DNA from: Shimia sp965227725
Lineage (GTDB): Bacteria; Pseudomonadota; Alphaproteobacteria; Rhodobacterales; Rhodobacteraceae
Length of the DNA: 64,000 nucleotides
Direction of reading: 5' to 3'
NCBI RefSeq assembly: GCF_965227725.1
Contig: NZ_CBDDGH010000005.1
Span: 1-64,000, forward strand
In this document: one piece after another, positions 53,356 through 61,204 of the stretch
Layout of the letters: the number at the start of each line of letters is the position of its first letter
How positions within the stretch are numbered: position 1 is the stretch's first letter
Notes under the pieces: model-generated
Databases searched by the model: none
What the model was told of the DNA's origin: nothing
What the model saw: only the letters and a program-made list of their open reading frames with translations
Position numbers and translations under genes: made by a program

Positions 53356-54847
53356 TGAGGCTAGGCACCGTTAGATCCAGCAGTGCGGCATATGCTTTGT
53401 CATTCCTGCGCAATTTTAAGGGCAACTGCATAGACAAAGACAAGAGACGCCGGTCAGCGAAGGGATTCATATAGAACTGATTGGGAAACCCATGCCAACG
53501 CGCACCCTGGCTATGTGGAAGCGTTATGTCCAGCCAAGCGAGGTCATGCACCTTGTTCTTTCCTTGAGGGGGCAGCGTTTCATACCATTCCAAAAACGCA
53601 TTAAACCAAAGCTGAAAATCCCGTTGCGTTTCATCAGGACCGTAGATTCTAAGCCGTTTGACGGCGTGTTCTAAATTCAAGCTGCCCTCGCGTTGCCGAG
53701 CCCAATTTGTCGCCCGAAGTATGCCCATAATATTCCCTCTCAGAACAACAAAGCCTTTAGGCAGCTGTTCGTGTACAGCGAGCGTCTTAACTTCTGGCCC
53801 AAAAGTGGCGTAGCCATTCGAAAGAAAATAACTCTGCCGATGTTTGAACGTCGTCTTCTGAAAGCCGTAGAGTTGGTGGCGGATGCCTAAGCGTTCACAA
53901 ATTTCCTTTGCAATATTTGCATCTTGGCCAGATTGCTTGTGAAACCGCCAGGTAAACGCAAATTCGGCGCTTTGGACATCTTCAATCCCTGCACCAAGCA
54001 GACATCTGGAATCCCGCCCACCGGAAAGCGGCAAGATACACTTATGGTTCCTAAGCAGAGCCCGCAAATTTTGAGATAGCCGCTCATTGATGCTTGCCAC
54101 AACTTCGTTGACCTGATCTTCAGGCCTCGTTTCGAGATCACTGTCATGCCTGGGCCAGAAGCGTTTGGGACGAAAATCACGCAGGCCAAGATAGTGGTTC
54201 CCGAGCAGCCGTTTCACTCCGAAATCTCTGGTATGGCCCAGCGAATACTGTTTGCGGCGTCCTGTAATTTCCTGCCAGGGAAAAATTGGATTCGGGTGAA
54301 TTTCTCGATCGAGACAAAGGCACAAAGAGGATGCGACGATGCGAGCATCCGGATCATAGACCACAGCGTAGTCGGCAACCGGATCTGTATAAACTCTTTG
54401 AGCGTCGTTGGTTAGAAAGATCGCGACGTAGCGGCCAGCGAGCCCTATGACGTAACGCTCAACTACATCCCAGAAATTCACCGAAGTTTCTTCGCAAGGC
54501 AGTGTTTGGGTGCTGTCGACGCAATGCCCATCACTGTCGACTGCGACTCCTAAGATAAAGCCAATAGGCAAACCTGTGGCAGACACGACTTTCGCTACAG
54601 GTAAATCCTGACAATGCTTAAGGTGCCAGCCATTGAGGCTTTTTTCCGTCCACTCGGGTACATCTAGAGCTCTGTTCTGGGTAAGAAGGAACTGGTTTCG
54701 AAACGTAGCCTCAAACGAGAAACTGTTTTTTTCGCATAGTTTCTGGGCGATTAGCATGTCGTGAACCCGATATCGGCTTTTTAAGAATGTCGAAAGTGAA
54801 CCGACAATAGTAGATGTGAGCCCACTTCCAAGCCTAAAAACACTCAA
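53336..54847 (-). CDS. Asparagine-synthetase-like amidotransferase/ligase
   Basis: 503 residues from a TTG at 54847; an ATG at 54757 is the alternative, and neither has a clear ribosome site. The N-terminal half resembles a glutaminase-like domain (VVERYVIGLAGRYVAIFL, VYTDPVADYAVVYD) but does not start with the catalytic Cys. The synthetase half has the PP-loop LPLSGGRDSRCLLG near residue 275 and WHGFPNQFYMNPFADRRLL near the end, as in AsnB-type proteins. It would adenylate a carboxylate and use ammonia or another amine. It is probably co-translated with the ATP-grasp gene. Confidence 0.82.
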   Translation of the reverse strand: MSVFRLGSGLTSTIVGSLSTFLKSRYRVHDMLIAQKLCEKNSFSFEATFRNQFLLTQNRALDVPEWTEKSLNGWHLKHCQDLPVAKVVSATGLPIGFILGVAVDSDGHCVDSTQTLPCEETSVNFWDVVERYVIGLAGRYVAIFLTNDAQRVYTDPVADYAVVYDPDARIVASSLCLCLDREIHPNPIFPWQEITGRRKQYSLGHTRDFGVKRLLGNHYLGLRDFRPKRFWPRHDSDLETRPEDQVNEVVASINERLSQNLRALLRNHKCILPLSGGRDSRCLLGAGIEDVQSAEFAFTWRFHKQSGQDANIAKEICERLGIRHQLYGFQKTTFKHRQSYFLSNGYATFGPEVKTLAVHEQLPKGFVVLRGNIMGILRATNWARQREGSLNLEHAVKRLRIYGPDETQRDFQLWFNAFLEWYETLPPQGKNKVHDLAWLDITLPHSQGARWHGFPNQFYMNPFADRRLLSLSMQLPLKLRRNDKAYAALLDLTVPSLNDIPYV

Positions 54848-54887
54848 GCCATCTTGGGGTATTTTTGTTCGCTATGTCTGAAGGCAT
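54834..54887 (-). CDS. Possible 17-residue leader or precursor peptide
   Basis: ATG at 54887 with GGAAGG at a correct distance, encoding MPSDIANKNTPRWLECF, stop at 54834. The TTG start of the large gene lies inside it in another frame, so the two could be translationally coupled. A chance frame is possible; it is recorded because it has the better ribosome site. Confidence 0.25.
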   Translation of the reverse strand: MPSDIANKNTPRWLECF

Positions 54888-54923
54888 GGCCTTCCAGGAT
54901 TGCCTCAATTTCTTAGTTATCAA

Positions 54924-55024
54924 GGGACTGTTGTCTTAGTCAGCTGAAGCTGTATTGGAACAGGCTAATGCCTCAGGGTAGAGCGGCCACAAACAGTCGC
55001 CTGATGAACTGAACCTCTGCGAAG
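54924..55024 (+). repeat. Right copy of the ~100-bp inverted repeat
   Basis: Counterpart of 50846-50946 in opposite orientation. Its hairpin CAGC-TGAA-GCTG (54941-54952) differs from the left copy by a T-A to A-T pair swap that keeps the pairing. The second hairpin (54954-54969) keeps its outer and most inner pairs with one G-T wobble. It lies 77 bases upstream of the asparagine-synthetase-like start. Confidence 0.85.
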
Positions 55025-55099
55025 ATACCTGGTTGCTTGTTACAGATGTGTCTGCGTTTAGTGATAGGTCTTGTTTCAATGCCGTTCAGGTTTGCTTTG

Positions 55100-55395
55100 T
55101 CTGATCTCAAGCCACGAAAGCTGCGGCGTTATCCGAGCAATCGTTTCGATTATTCCGTCAAGGTTTTGTGACTTCGATGGCGAGCCCATTTGCTGTTGTC
55201 CTTTTCGGTGCGCTTTTTCCTCAGTTTATCGACCCGACTATGCCGGTGCTGCCGCAACTTCCCATTTCGGGTGTTACGTACTTGGTTGTAGATGGAGAAA
55301 TTTTACTTGTGTGGGAATGGCTTGGAGGCCGGGCGGCTAAGGCACTCAAGAGGTTTTCTTTCAGCCTCTTGAACAAGATATGCTGGGCACCATGA
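55100..55395 (+). pseudogene. C-terminal remnant of a LysE/RhtB exporter
   Basis: An open stretch translates as FRLFRQGFVTSMASPF, then VVLFGALFPQFIDP, then LPISGVTYLVVDGEILLVW. This matches the second half of RhtB-type exporters (RQGF, the NPKA position changed, FLPQF[VI]DP). There is no start, the first half is absent, and a stop precedes it. It is evidence of DNA loss at the right border of the island. Confidence 0.6.
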
Positions 55396-55849
55396 TCGGC
55401 GCGGAATACTTCTTGGCGAGCAAAGACTTTCAGCCGCAACGGTAGCCGCAAGAACGCACCGCCGAAATTCTATCAGTGGCGCAGAACGCTTAGCATTAGG
55501 CTAAACCGACACCTTCGGCACGAGATCACAAACGGTCGTTAGCGTCTGTGTGCCGTTTCGTTGTTCTATCCACGAGTGGTCAGCAGGAAGAAGCAGCCTT
55601 CCCATGCGAACAACTCTATATCTACTTGAGAATTCGCGAAAATCTTGATCCCGCGACGACATCAATAACCAATAAATGCTTACCCCGCTGCGACCCGATT
55701 TCTAACGTAGGGAGATTTCTGTGCGCGCTGTGTAGGAGATTCCCCCACAACCGAAAGGAGTTTACCGACTGCCGAAAAATGCTGCGCTGCCGCAAGGTGC
55801 TGGGTGTCAGACAGATATTTTGACCACATGCACTTAACGCGAGGATTTT
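55396..55849. other. Leader region of the alginate-type operon
   Basis: 454 bases without a gene that I can support; short open frames here have poor codon use. It should contain the algD promoter. A GCATTAGGCT stretch near 55494 echoes part of the inverted repeat but is too short to call a third copy. GCGAGGA precedes the algD ATG. Confidence 0.5.
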
Positions 55850-57169
55850 ATGGCGAATATAAGCATTTTCGGTATTGGCTACGTCGGGGTTGTCGCTGCG
55901 GCTTGCTTGGCCAAAGATGGCCATAAGGTCATTGCGGTTGACGTGGATCGTGGGAAAATCGATGCCATCAACGCAGCCATTTCACCCATCGTTGAAAATG
56001 GCCTTGATGCCCTTGTAAAAGAGGTCGTCGAAGCAGGTCGTCTCGAGGCGACAGATGATGTTCAGTACGCGATCAATCACTCGGATGCATCTTTTGTCTG
56101 TGTAGGAACCCCCAGCGCTGCGGATGGCTCTGTTGGCCTGAAGTATGTTGAGAGTGCATGCGAAAACATCGGTCGTGCGATTGCTGCGAAGCCGAGCTTC
56201 CATTCCGTCATCATCAGGTCGACCATTGTTCCTGGCAGCACCGAAGGAACCTGTATTCCAACCTTGGAGCGTTTCTCGGGCAAGAGTGCCGGTGCCGACT
56301 TCGGCGTTGGGTATTATCCTGAATTCCTGCGTGAAAGCACCGCAATCGAGGATTACTACGACCCTGGCTTGATCGTTTTTGGCGCATTGGAAGAGAAAAC
56401 GGCGGCAATCCTCAAAGAGATCAACGAGCCTTTGAATTGTCACATCCACAGTGTGGATGTGCGCACCGCCGAGATGGTGAAATACACCTCCAACACATGG
56501 CGAGCAGTGAAGGTCACCTATGCCAATGAGATAGGCAATATCGCGAAGGCCTGCGGCTTGGATGGTCAGACCGTGATGGAGATTTTGTGCTCTGATCAGA
56601 AGGTCAACATCTCACCTTATTTCATGCGGCCTGGTTTTGCATTTGGGGGATCCTGTCTGCCCAAAGATGTTCGGGCTTTGCGCTATTTGGCCCAATCCAA
56701 GGATGTCGCTGCGCCTTTGTTGCACGCGGTTTTGGAGGCCAATGAAGCGCAAATCGCGAAAGCGGAGCGCATGGTGCGGGACGCGGGGGCCAAGAAGGTT
56801 GGCTTTGTCGGTGTGAGCTTCAAGCCGGGCACGGATGATCTCCGAGAAAGCCCGCTGGCCGAACTGGCGTCGCGTTTGATCAAGGGCGGAATGGGCGTCG
56901 AATTTTATGATCCCTATGTCCATGAAGCCTACGCCAACGAGAATTCCACCGCGGGCCGGGGAAATGACGTTGTACCGGATCTGGCGAGCCGAATTGTTCC
57001 GGAACTCAAGGAGTTGATCGCGCGGTCAGACGCCATCGTGGTTGGCAACCTTTATAAAGACACCGTCGATGAACTTGGAAAAGTGTCCGGCTCAAAACCT
57101 ATGGTCGATCTGACACGGCTGCGGCGCGATTTGACGTCAGCCGGGTCCTATGAAGGCATCTGCTGGTAG
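55850..57169 (+). CDS. algD: GDP-mannose 6-dehydrogenase AlgD
   Basis: 439 residues. NAD-binding FGIGYVGVVAAACLAKDGH at the N-terminus, catalytic Cys in MRPGFAFGGSCLPKDVRAL, substrate-binding YPEFLRESTAIEDYY and FKPGTDDLRESPLAELA. It follows Pseudomonas AlgD closely and even ends in the same EGICW, which separates it from UDP-glucose dehydrogenases. It makes GDP-mannuronate, the committed alginate precursor. First gene of the operon; the next gene overlaps its end. Confidence 0.95.
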   Translation: MANISIFGIGYVGVVAAACLAKDGHKVIAVDVDRGKIDAINAAISPIVENGLDALVKEVVEAGRLEATDDVQYAINHSDASFVCVGTPSAADGSVGLKYVESACENIGRAIAAKPSFHSVIIRSTIVPGSTEGTCIPTLERFSGKSAGADFGVGYYPEFLRESTAIEDYYDPGLIVFGALEEKTAAILKEINEPLNCHIHSVDVRTAEMVKYTSNTWRAVKVTYANEIGNIAKACGLDGQTVMEILCSDQKVNISPYFMRPGFAFGGSCLPKDVRALRYLAQSKDVAAPLLHAVLEANEAQIAKAERMVRDAGAKKVGFVGVSFKPGTDDLRESPLAELASRLIKGGMGVEFYDPYVHEAYANENSTAGRGNDVVPDLASRIVPELKELIARSDAIVVGNLYKDTVDELGKVSGSKPMVDLTRLRRDLTSAGSYEGICW

Positions 57170-58643
57170 TTCTTCGATGCTCAGTCATATCGCATATTTT
57201 GCCATTATCATTCTGTTGATTTCCTTTGTTCCCGCGGAGCGTTTGGGGAATGCCGAAGAAGCGCTGATCTTGATCGGGTTCTTGGGGGCATGGCGATATA
57301 GCTGGGCATCGGTGAATTTCGCTCGGGCGATATATTTTAGGCGTTTTGCTTATCCCAGGGAGAAAGAACGTGCGGTGAAGGACTATGCGTCGCGTCCTGG
57401 GGCCGCACATGCCTATTTTCTGACAACATCGTATAAGATTGAGCCTGAAGTTACGATCCCCGTCTATACCAGTGTGTTCACTGCGGCTGCGAAGTCCAAA
57501 GGGGGCGCAACGATCGTCTCTTCGGTGGTTGATGGCGCTGATGAACGGCTGATCCGGCAGGTGTTCTCCTGCATGCCTTGCGACATGAGCGGCGTGAAAC
57601 TTATCATTGACCGCATCCCCGGCACCGGAAAAAGAGACGCTTTGGCAAAGGCCTTGTCGCTGATTTCGCGAAATTGCCCCAGCAGCAGCGACGTGGTTGT
57701 TTTTGTGGACGGCGACAGCTGTGTGCCTGCGAACATCGTTGATCAGGCGGCGCCATTCTTCACCAATCCTCAAGTGGGCGCTCTGACAACTGATGAAGCG
57801 GTCGATATTCCGCAGCCTGGTTTTTTCAGGGATTGGTTCAAACTGAGGTTTGATCAGCGTCAGATCATGATGTGCTCGATGGGGCTGAGCAAACGTGTTC
57901 TCACACTGACCGGGCGCATGTCTGTTTTTCGGGCCGATTTGGCCACCAATCCCGATTTTATCAAATTGATCCGCAGTGATTTCATTGATCACTGGCGGCT
58001 GGGAAGGGTCAATTTTCTGACTGGCGACGACAAGTCGACTTGGTACTGGCTGCTCAAAAATGGCTATGAGATGGTCTACCTGCCGGACGTGCGCTCGGTC
58101 TCGATGGAAACGCAGCCCAAACCCACGTTTTTCGGGAGCGCCATTGCTCTGATGGTGCGCTGGTTTGGGAACATGCTGCGCACCAACGGACGCGCGCTTG
58201 AAATTCCGAGCCGTCGTATCGGGCTATTTGTTTGGTGGTCTATCTTCGACCAGAACCTGTCAATCTGGACGACACTTGCAGGGCCTCTTTCAGCAATCAC
58301 GGCAGCCATCTTTTTTGATCCGATTGTACTGCCCGCCTATTTCGCCTGGGTGATGTTCACGCGCTATATGTTCTGCGCCATGATCTCGCTCTTTCGGGGG
58401 CATTGGTTCCCAGTGTCATACCCCTTTCTGTTGTACTTTGGTCAGCTGGTAGGCGCGGCGGTTAAGAGCTTTGTTTACTTTCGGCTTGATCGGCAGAAGT
58501 GGACCCGACAAGCCGCCAAGGGCGGGCAGAAAGCGCCTCGTTCCACCTCTGAACGCCTGAAGTCCTACGGATCAATTTACCTTCATGTACTTGCACTTGG
58601 ATGGCTCTCGCTCGCCGTTCTTTATCTCACAGGCGCCGCATAA
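57150..58643 (+). CDS. alg8: Alginate polymerase glycosyltransferase Alg8
   Basis: 497 residues from the ATG overlapping the algD end by 20 bases (an ATG at 57177 is possible). An N-terminal membrane helix, then the Alg8 GT2 domain: TTSYKIEPEVTIPVYTS, FVDGDSCVPANIVDQAAPFF (DxD), and the distinctive SKRVLTLTGRMSVFRADL and HWRLGRVNFLTGDDKSTWYW. Four or more C-terminal spans follow. These blocks are near those of Pseudomonas Alg8, which polymerises mannuronate and moves it across the inner membrane with Alg44. Confidence 0.94.
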   Translation: MKASAGSSSMLSHIAYFAIIILLISFVPAERLGNAEEALILIGFLGAWRYSWASVNFARAIYFRRFAYPREKERAVKDYASRPGAAHAYFLTTSYKIEPEVTIPVYTSVFTAAAKSKGGATIVSSVVDGADERLIRQVFSCMPCDMSGVKLIIDRIPGTGKRDALAKALSLISRNCPSSSDVVVFVDGDSCVPANIVDQAAPFFTNPQVGALTTDEAVDIPQPGFFRDWFKLRFDQRQIMMCSMGLSKRVLTLTGRMSVFRADLATNPDFIKLIRSDFIDHWRLGRVNFLTGDDKSTWYWLLKNGYEMVYLPDVRSVSMETQPKPTFFGSAIALMVRWFGNMLRTNGRALEIPSRRIGLFVWWSIFDQNLSIWTTLAGPLSAITAAIFFDPIVLPAYFAWVMFTRYMFCAMISLFRGHWFPVSYPFLLYFGQLVGAAVKSFVYFRLDRQKWTRQAAKGGQKAPRSTSERLKSYGSIYLHVLALGWLSLAVLYLTGAA

Positions 58644-58663
58644 GCGCTGAAAGGGGGAACCTC

Positions 58664-59776
58664 ATGTCAAACACTGAAAGCAGCCACAATACATCTCTTC
58701 CGCCCAAGGCGTTGCCCGAGGAGTTTGTCTTTGAAGACGAACACCCCATGCTGACGATCCCGTTTGGTGCCATCATTGATGACCGGCGGCTAGAGGGATC
58801 ATGCATCTCATTGACGAAGGCTGAGGTCACAGGATTGCTGCCCAAGTCTCTGAATGGAAACGAAGAGCTGGTAACGCTTCGATTTGATTTTGATGGATTT
58901 TCAATCAATCTCTTTGCGGAAGCCCGGATTGAGCTGAGCGAGGAAAGCGACAATCCGAAGGTCAAACTCAGCTTTACCAATCCCACGGGCGAGCACCTCC
59001 CGCCCATGCGTTATATTCTGAACAGCTTTATAGCTGGCGATATGGTCAATATGGGCGCTTTGTTGGGTTTCACAGGCCCAACCAAAGCCAAGCCTCCCGC
59101 TCCGAACGCGAAGACAAGCGTCGCGCGTCGTGCCGCGAATGGGGTGCGTGGCGCATTTTTCGCCGCGATGGGGGCAGGCCTCGTTTTTTTGGCGGCAAGC
59201 ATGTTTATTGAGCGGGTCGCCTACAAATATGAGGAAAGCCCGGTTGTCTTCACCCGCGCGGGCGACATCATGCGCGCAACGGCTTCAGGACAGATTTCAT
59301 ACATCAATTTCGACGCCGCAGAGGGCGAAGTCGCCTATTCAATCAGCTCAAATTCTGGCGACTTGCTCAGCACAAAGATGCCCTGTGATTGTGAAGTGCT
59401 TCCCTACAGTGGGCTCTTTACCGGTGGGACAGTGCTGGCGGGGGATGCCCTTCTCAAGGTTGCCGAGCCAAATGCGCCTCTGGTGAGCGAAACCAAACTG
59501 AGCAGTGAGGGTGCTGCGCGTTTGATAGACGGTGACACTGCAGAAATTGAGCTGGCTGATGGAACGGTCTTGCCGGCACATGTGCAGATCGTTGAGACCG
59601 GCGCGCAGGTGGACTTGCGTGGCTACTCCAAAGTGAAGCTCACCCTGGCGGATGCCGCATCCCGCTCGATAGAGCCCGGGACGATTGGCCGCCTTCGGCT
59701 GCGGGACGCTGCCATCAGCAATATCCAACAAGCATTTGTAAAAATTGGAAATTTCTTTCCGGGTTTTGCGTCCTGA
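58664..59776 (+). CDS. alg44: Alginate co-polymerase Alg44, PilZ motifs degenerate
   Basis: 370 residues from the ATG at 58664 (AAGGGGG upstream). An N-terminal PilZ-like domain (about 25-130) ends in YILNSFIAGDMVNMGALLGF, which parallels LITSHLSGDIVSMGEVLA of Pseudomonas Alg44. One membrane span at about 165-185, then a periplasmic membrane-fusion-like part with PCDCEVLPYSG, matching PCDCIV in Pseudomonas. The c-di-GMP signatures RxxxR and [D/N]xSxxG are absent; the matching places read EDEHPMLTIPFG and ISLTKAEVTG. It should still partner Alg8. Confidence 0.85.
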   Translation: MSNTESSHNTSLPPKALPEEFVFEDEHPMLTIPFGAIIDDRRLEGSCISLTKAEVTGLLPKSLNGNEELVTLRFDFDGFSINLFAEARIELSEESDNPKVKLSFTNPTGEHLPPMRYILNSFIAGDMVNMGALLGFTGPTKAKPPAPNAKTSVARRAANGVRGAFFAAMGAGLVFLAASMFIERVAYKYEESPVVFTRAGDIMRATASGQISYINFDAAEGEVAYSISSNSGDLLSTKMPCDCEVLPYSGLFTGGTVLAGDALLKVAEPNAPLVSETKLSSEGAARLIDGDTAEIELADGTVLPAHVQIVETGAQVDLRGYSKVKLTLADAASRSIEPGTIGRLRLRDAAISNIQQAFVKIGNFFPGFAS

Positions 59777-59803
59777 CGCGATTGGAATTTGGAGAATAGG
59801 AAG

Positions 59804-61204
59804 ATGAAAGACATACACCCCCTTATTCTTTGTGGAGGTTCCGGTTCGCGCCTTTGGCCCTTGTCTCGATCACAAAGCCCAAAGCAGTTTCAAAAAGTGA
59901 ACGGCCCATCTTCGCTGACCTTTTTTCAGACCACCATTCAGAGGCATCGTGCAGAGAATTTTGCGCAGCCCACAATTGTGACAGCGGCACAGCATCAGCA
60001 CACCGTGAAGCGCCAGTTGGATGAGTTGCAATGCTCCGCCGATGTGATCTGCGAGCCGATGGGCCGCAATACCGGACCTGCGGTGATGGCCGCGGCCATT
60101 CGGGTCGCGCAAAGAGATCCCGAGGGGATCTTGCTTGTGGTGCCGTCCGATCACGTGATCACCGGGGATATCAACAGCCGTTTGCGTGAGATGAGACAGG
60201 TCGCGCTGGATGGCCGCATCGTGATCTTTGGCATCAAGCCATCTTACCCTGAAACGGGTTATGGCTACATCACCGATGGCGGGTCGATTGCCAATTTTAA
60301 CAATCTGCAGCGCGTTGCCTCCTTTGTTGAGAAGCCGCCGATCGAACAAGCGACTGCGTTGCTGGCATCAGGTGCAGCGTATTGGGCGTCAGGCATTTCG
60401 ATGTTCACTGCGAGCACCATCATCAAAGAAATGAAAAAGTATGACCCCACGACCTTCAACGCGGTCTTCTCTGCGGTGGATCGTGGCGATGAGATCAACG
60501 ACAATTTGTTGCTGCATCCGGAGAGCTTCCGCAAAGCAACGAATGAACCGACAGAACGTATTATCTTTGAGAAATCAAAACGCGTTGTGCTCGCCCCTCT
60601 GGATGTCGAATGGGACGATGTCGGGTGCTGGACGTCGATGCACGCGATTGCCGATCAGGACAAAGAGGGCAACTCGTTTCATGGCGATGTGATTTCGGTC
60701 GATACAACCAACGCTTTGGTGAAGGCCGATAAACGTCTGATTGCAGTCGTAGGCATGTCAGATGTGATTGTTGTGGATACGCCTGATGCGGTTCTTGTGA
60801 CACAGCGCGGCAAATGCCAGGACGTCAAAGAGGTTGTGAACACGCTGAAGGATGAGCAGCGGAGTGAAGCCGTTGCGCCAGTGTCAAAAGACCATGTCTG
60901 GGGGCAAAGCACCCATATCATGCGGTCGCCCAGCTTTGACATGTCGGTGATCAGGATAAATGCAGGCGCTTCGATCAAGCTTGACGCGCTTCCGGGCCGC
61001 CAGATTATTCCCGTCTCGGGCAATCTGCAGATCTTTGACGGCCTGCGCCGGCGCGCGCTGGACATAGGTGAACGGCTGGCGATGCCTTCGGAAGGGCGCA
61101 CCACTCTCACAAACAATGGCAATGACGCCGCTGAGGCTCTTTTGGTCACGATGGCGGGCAGTATCGAAACTGAGCCATATTGGGAAAAGGTCCAAAATGC
61201 GTAG
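59804..61204 (+). CDS. algA: Mannose-1-phosphate guanylyltransferase AlgA/ManC type
   Basis: 466 residues from the ATG at 59804 (GGAG upstream). The guanylyltransferase half has ILCGGSGSRLWPLSRSQSPK, PSDHVI, and ASFVEKPP. The C-terminal cupin half (about 350-460), which in AlgA carries phosphomannose isomerase, has IKLDALPGRQIIPVSG where QxHxHRAEHW is expected and so lacks the metal His. It should form GDP-mannose but not isomerise fructose-6-phosphate, so a separate ManA is needed. Confidence 0.9.
   Translation: MKDIHPLILCGGSGSRLWPLSRSQSPKQFQKVNGPSSLTFFQTTIQRHRAENFAQPTIVTAAQHQHTVKRQLDELQCSADVICEPMGRNTGPAVMAAAIRVAQRDPEGILLVVPSDHVITGDINSRLREMRQVALDGRIVIFGIKPSYPETGYGYITDGGSIANFNNLQRVASFVEKPPIEQATALLASGAAYWASGISMFTASTIIKEMKKYDPTTFNAVFSAVDRGDEINDNLLLHPESFRKATNEPTERIIFEKSKRVVLAPLDVEWDDVGCWTSMHAIADQDKEGNSFHGDVISVDTTNALVKADKRLIAVVGMSDVIVVDTPDAVLVTQRGKCQDVKEVVNTLKDEQRSEAVAPVSKDHVWGQSTHIMRSPSFDMSVIRINAGASIKLDALPGRQIIPVSGNLQIFDGLRRRALDIGERLAMPSEGRTTLTNNGNDAAEALLVTMAGSIETEPYWEKVQNA

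Noticed and set aside
55168..55395. 75-codon frame as an intact small gene
   Set aside because: It matches only the second half of RhtB exporters, and the match extends upstream of its ATG, so it is a remnant.
55490..55510. Third copy of the inverted repeat upstream of algD
   Set aside because: Only about ten bases (GCATTAGGCT) agree, which is expected by chance.
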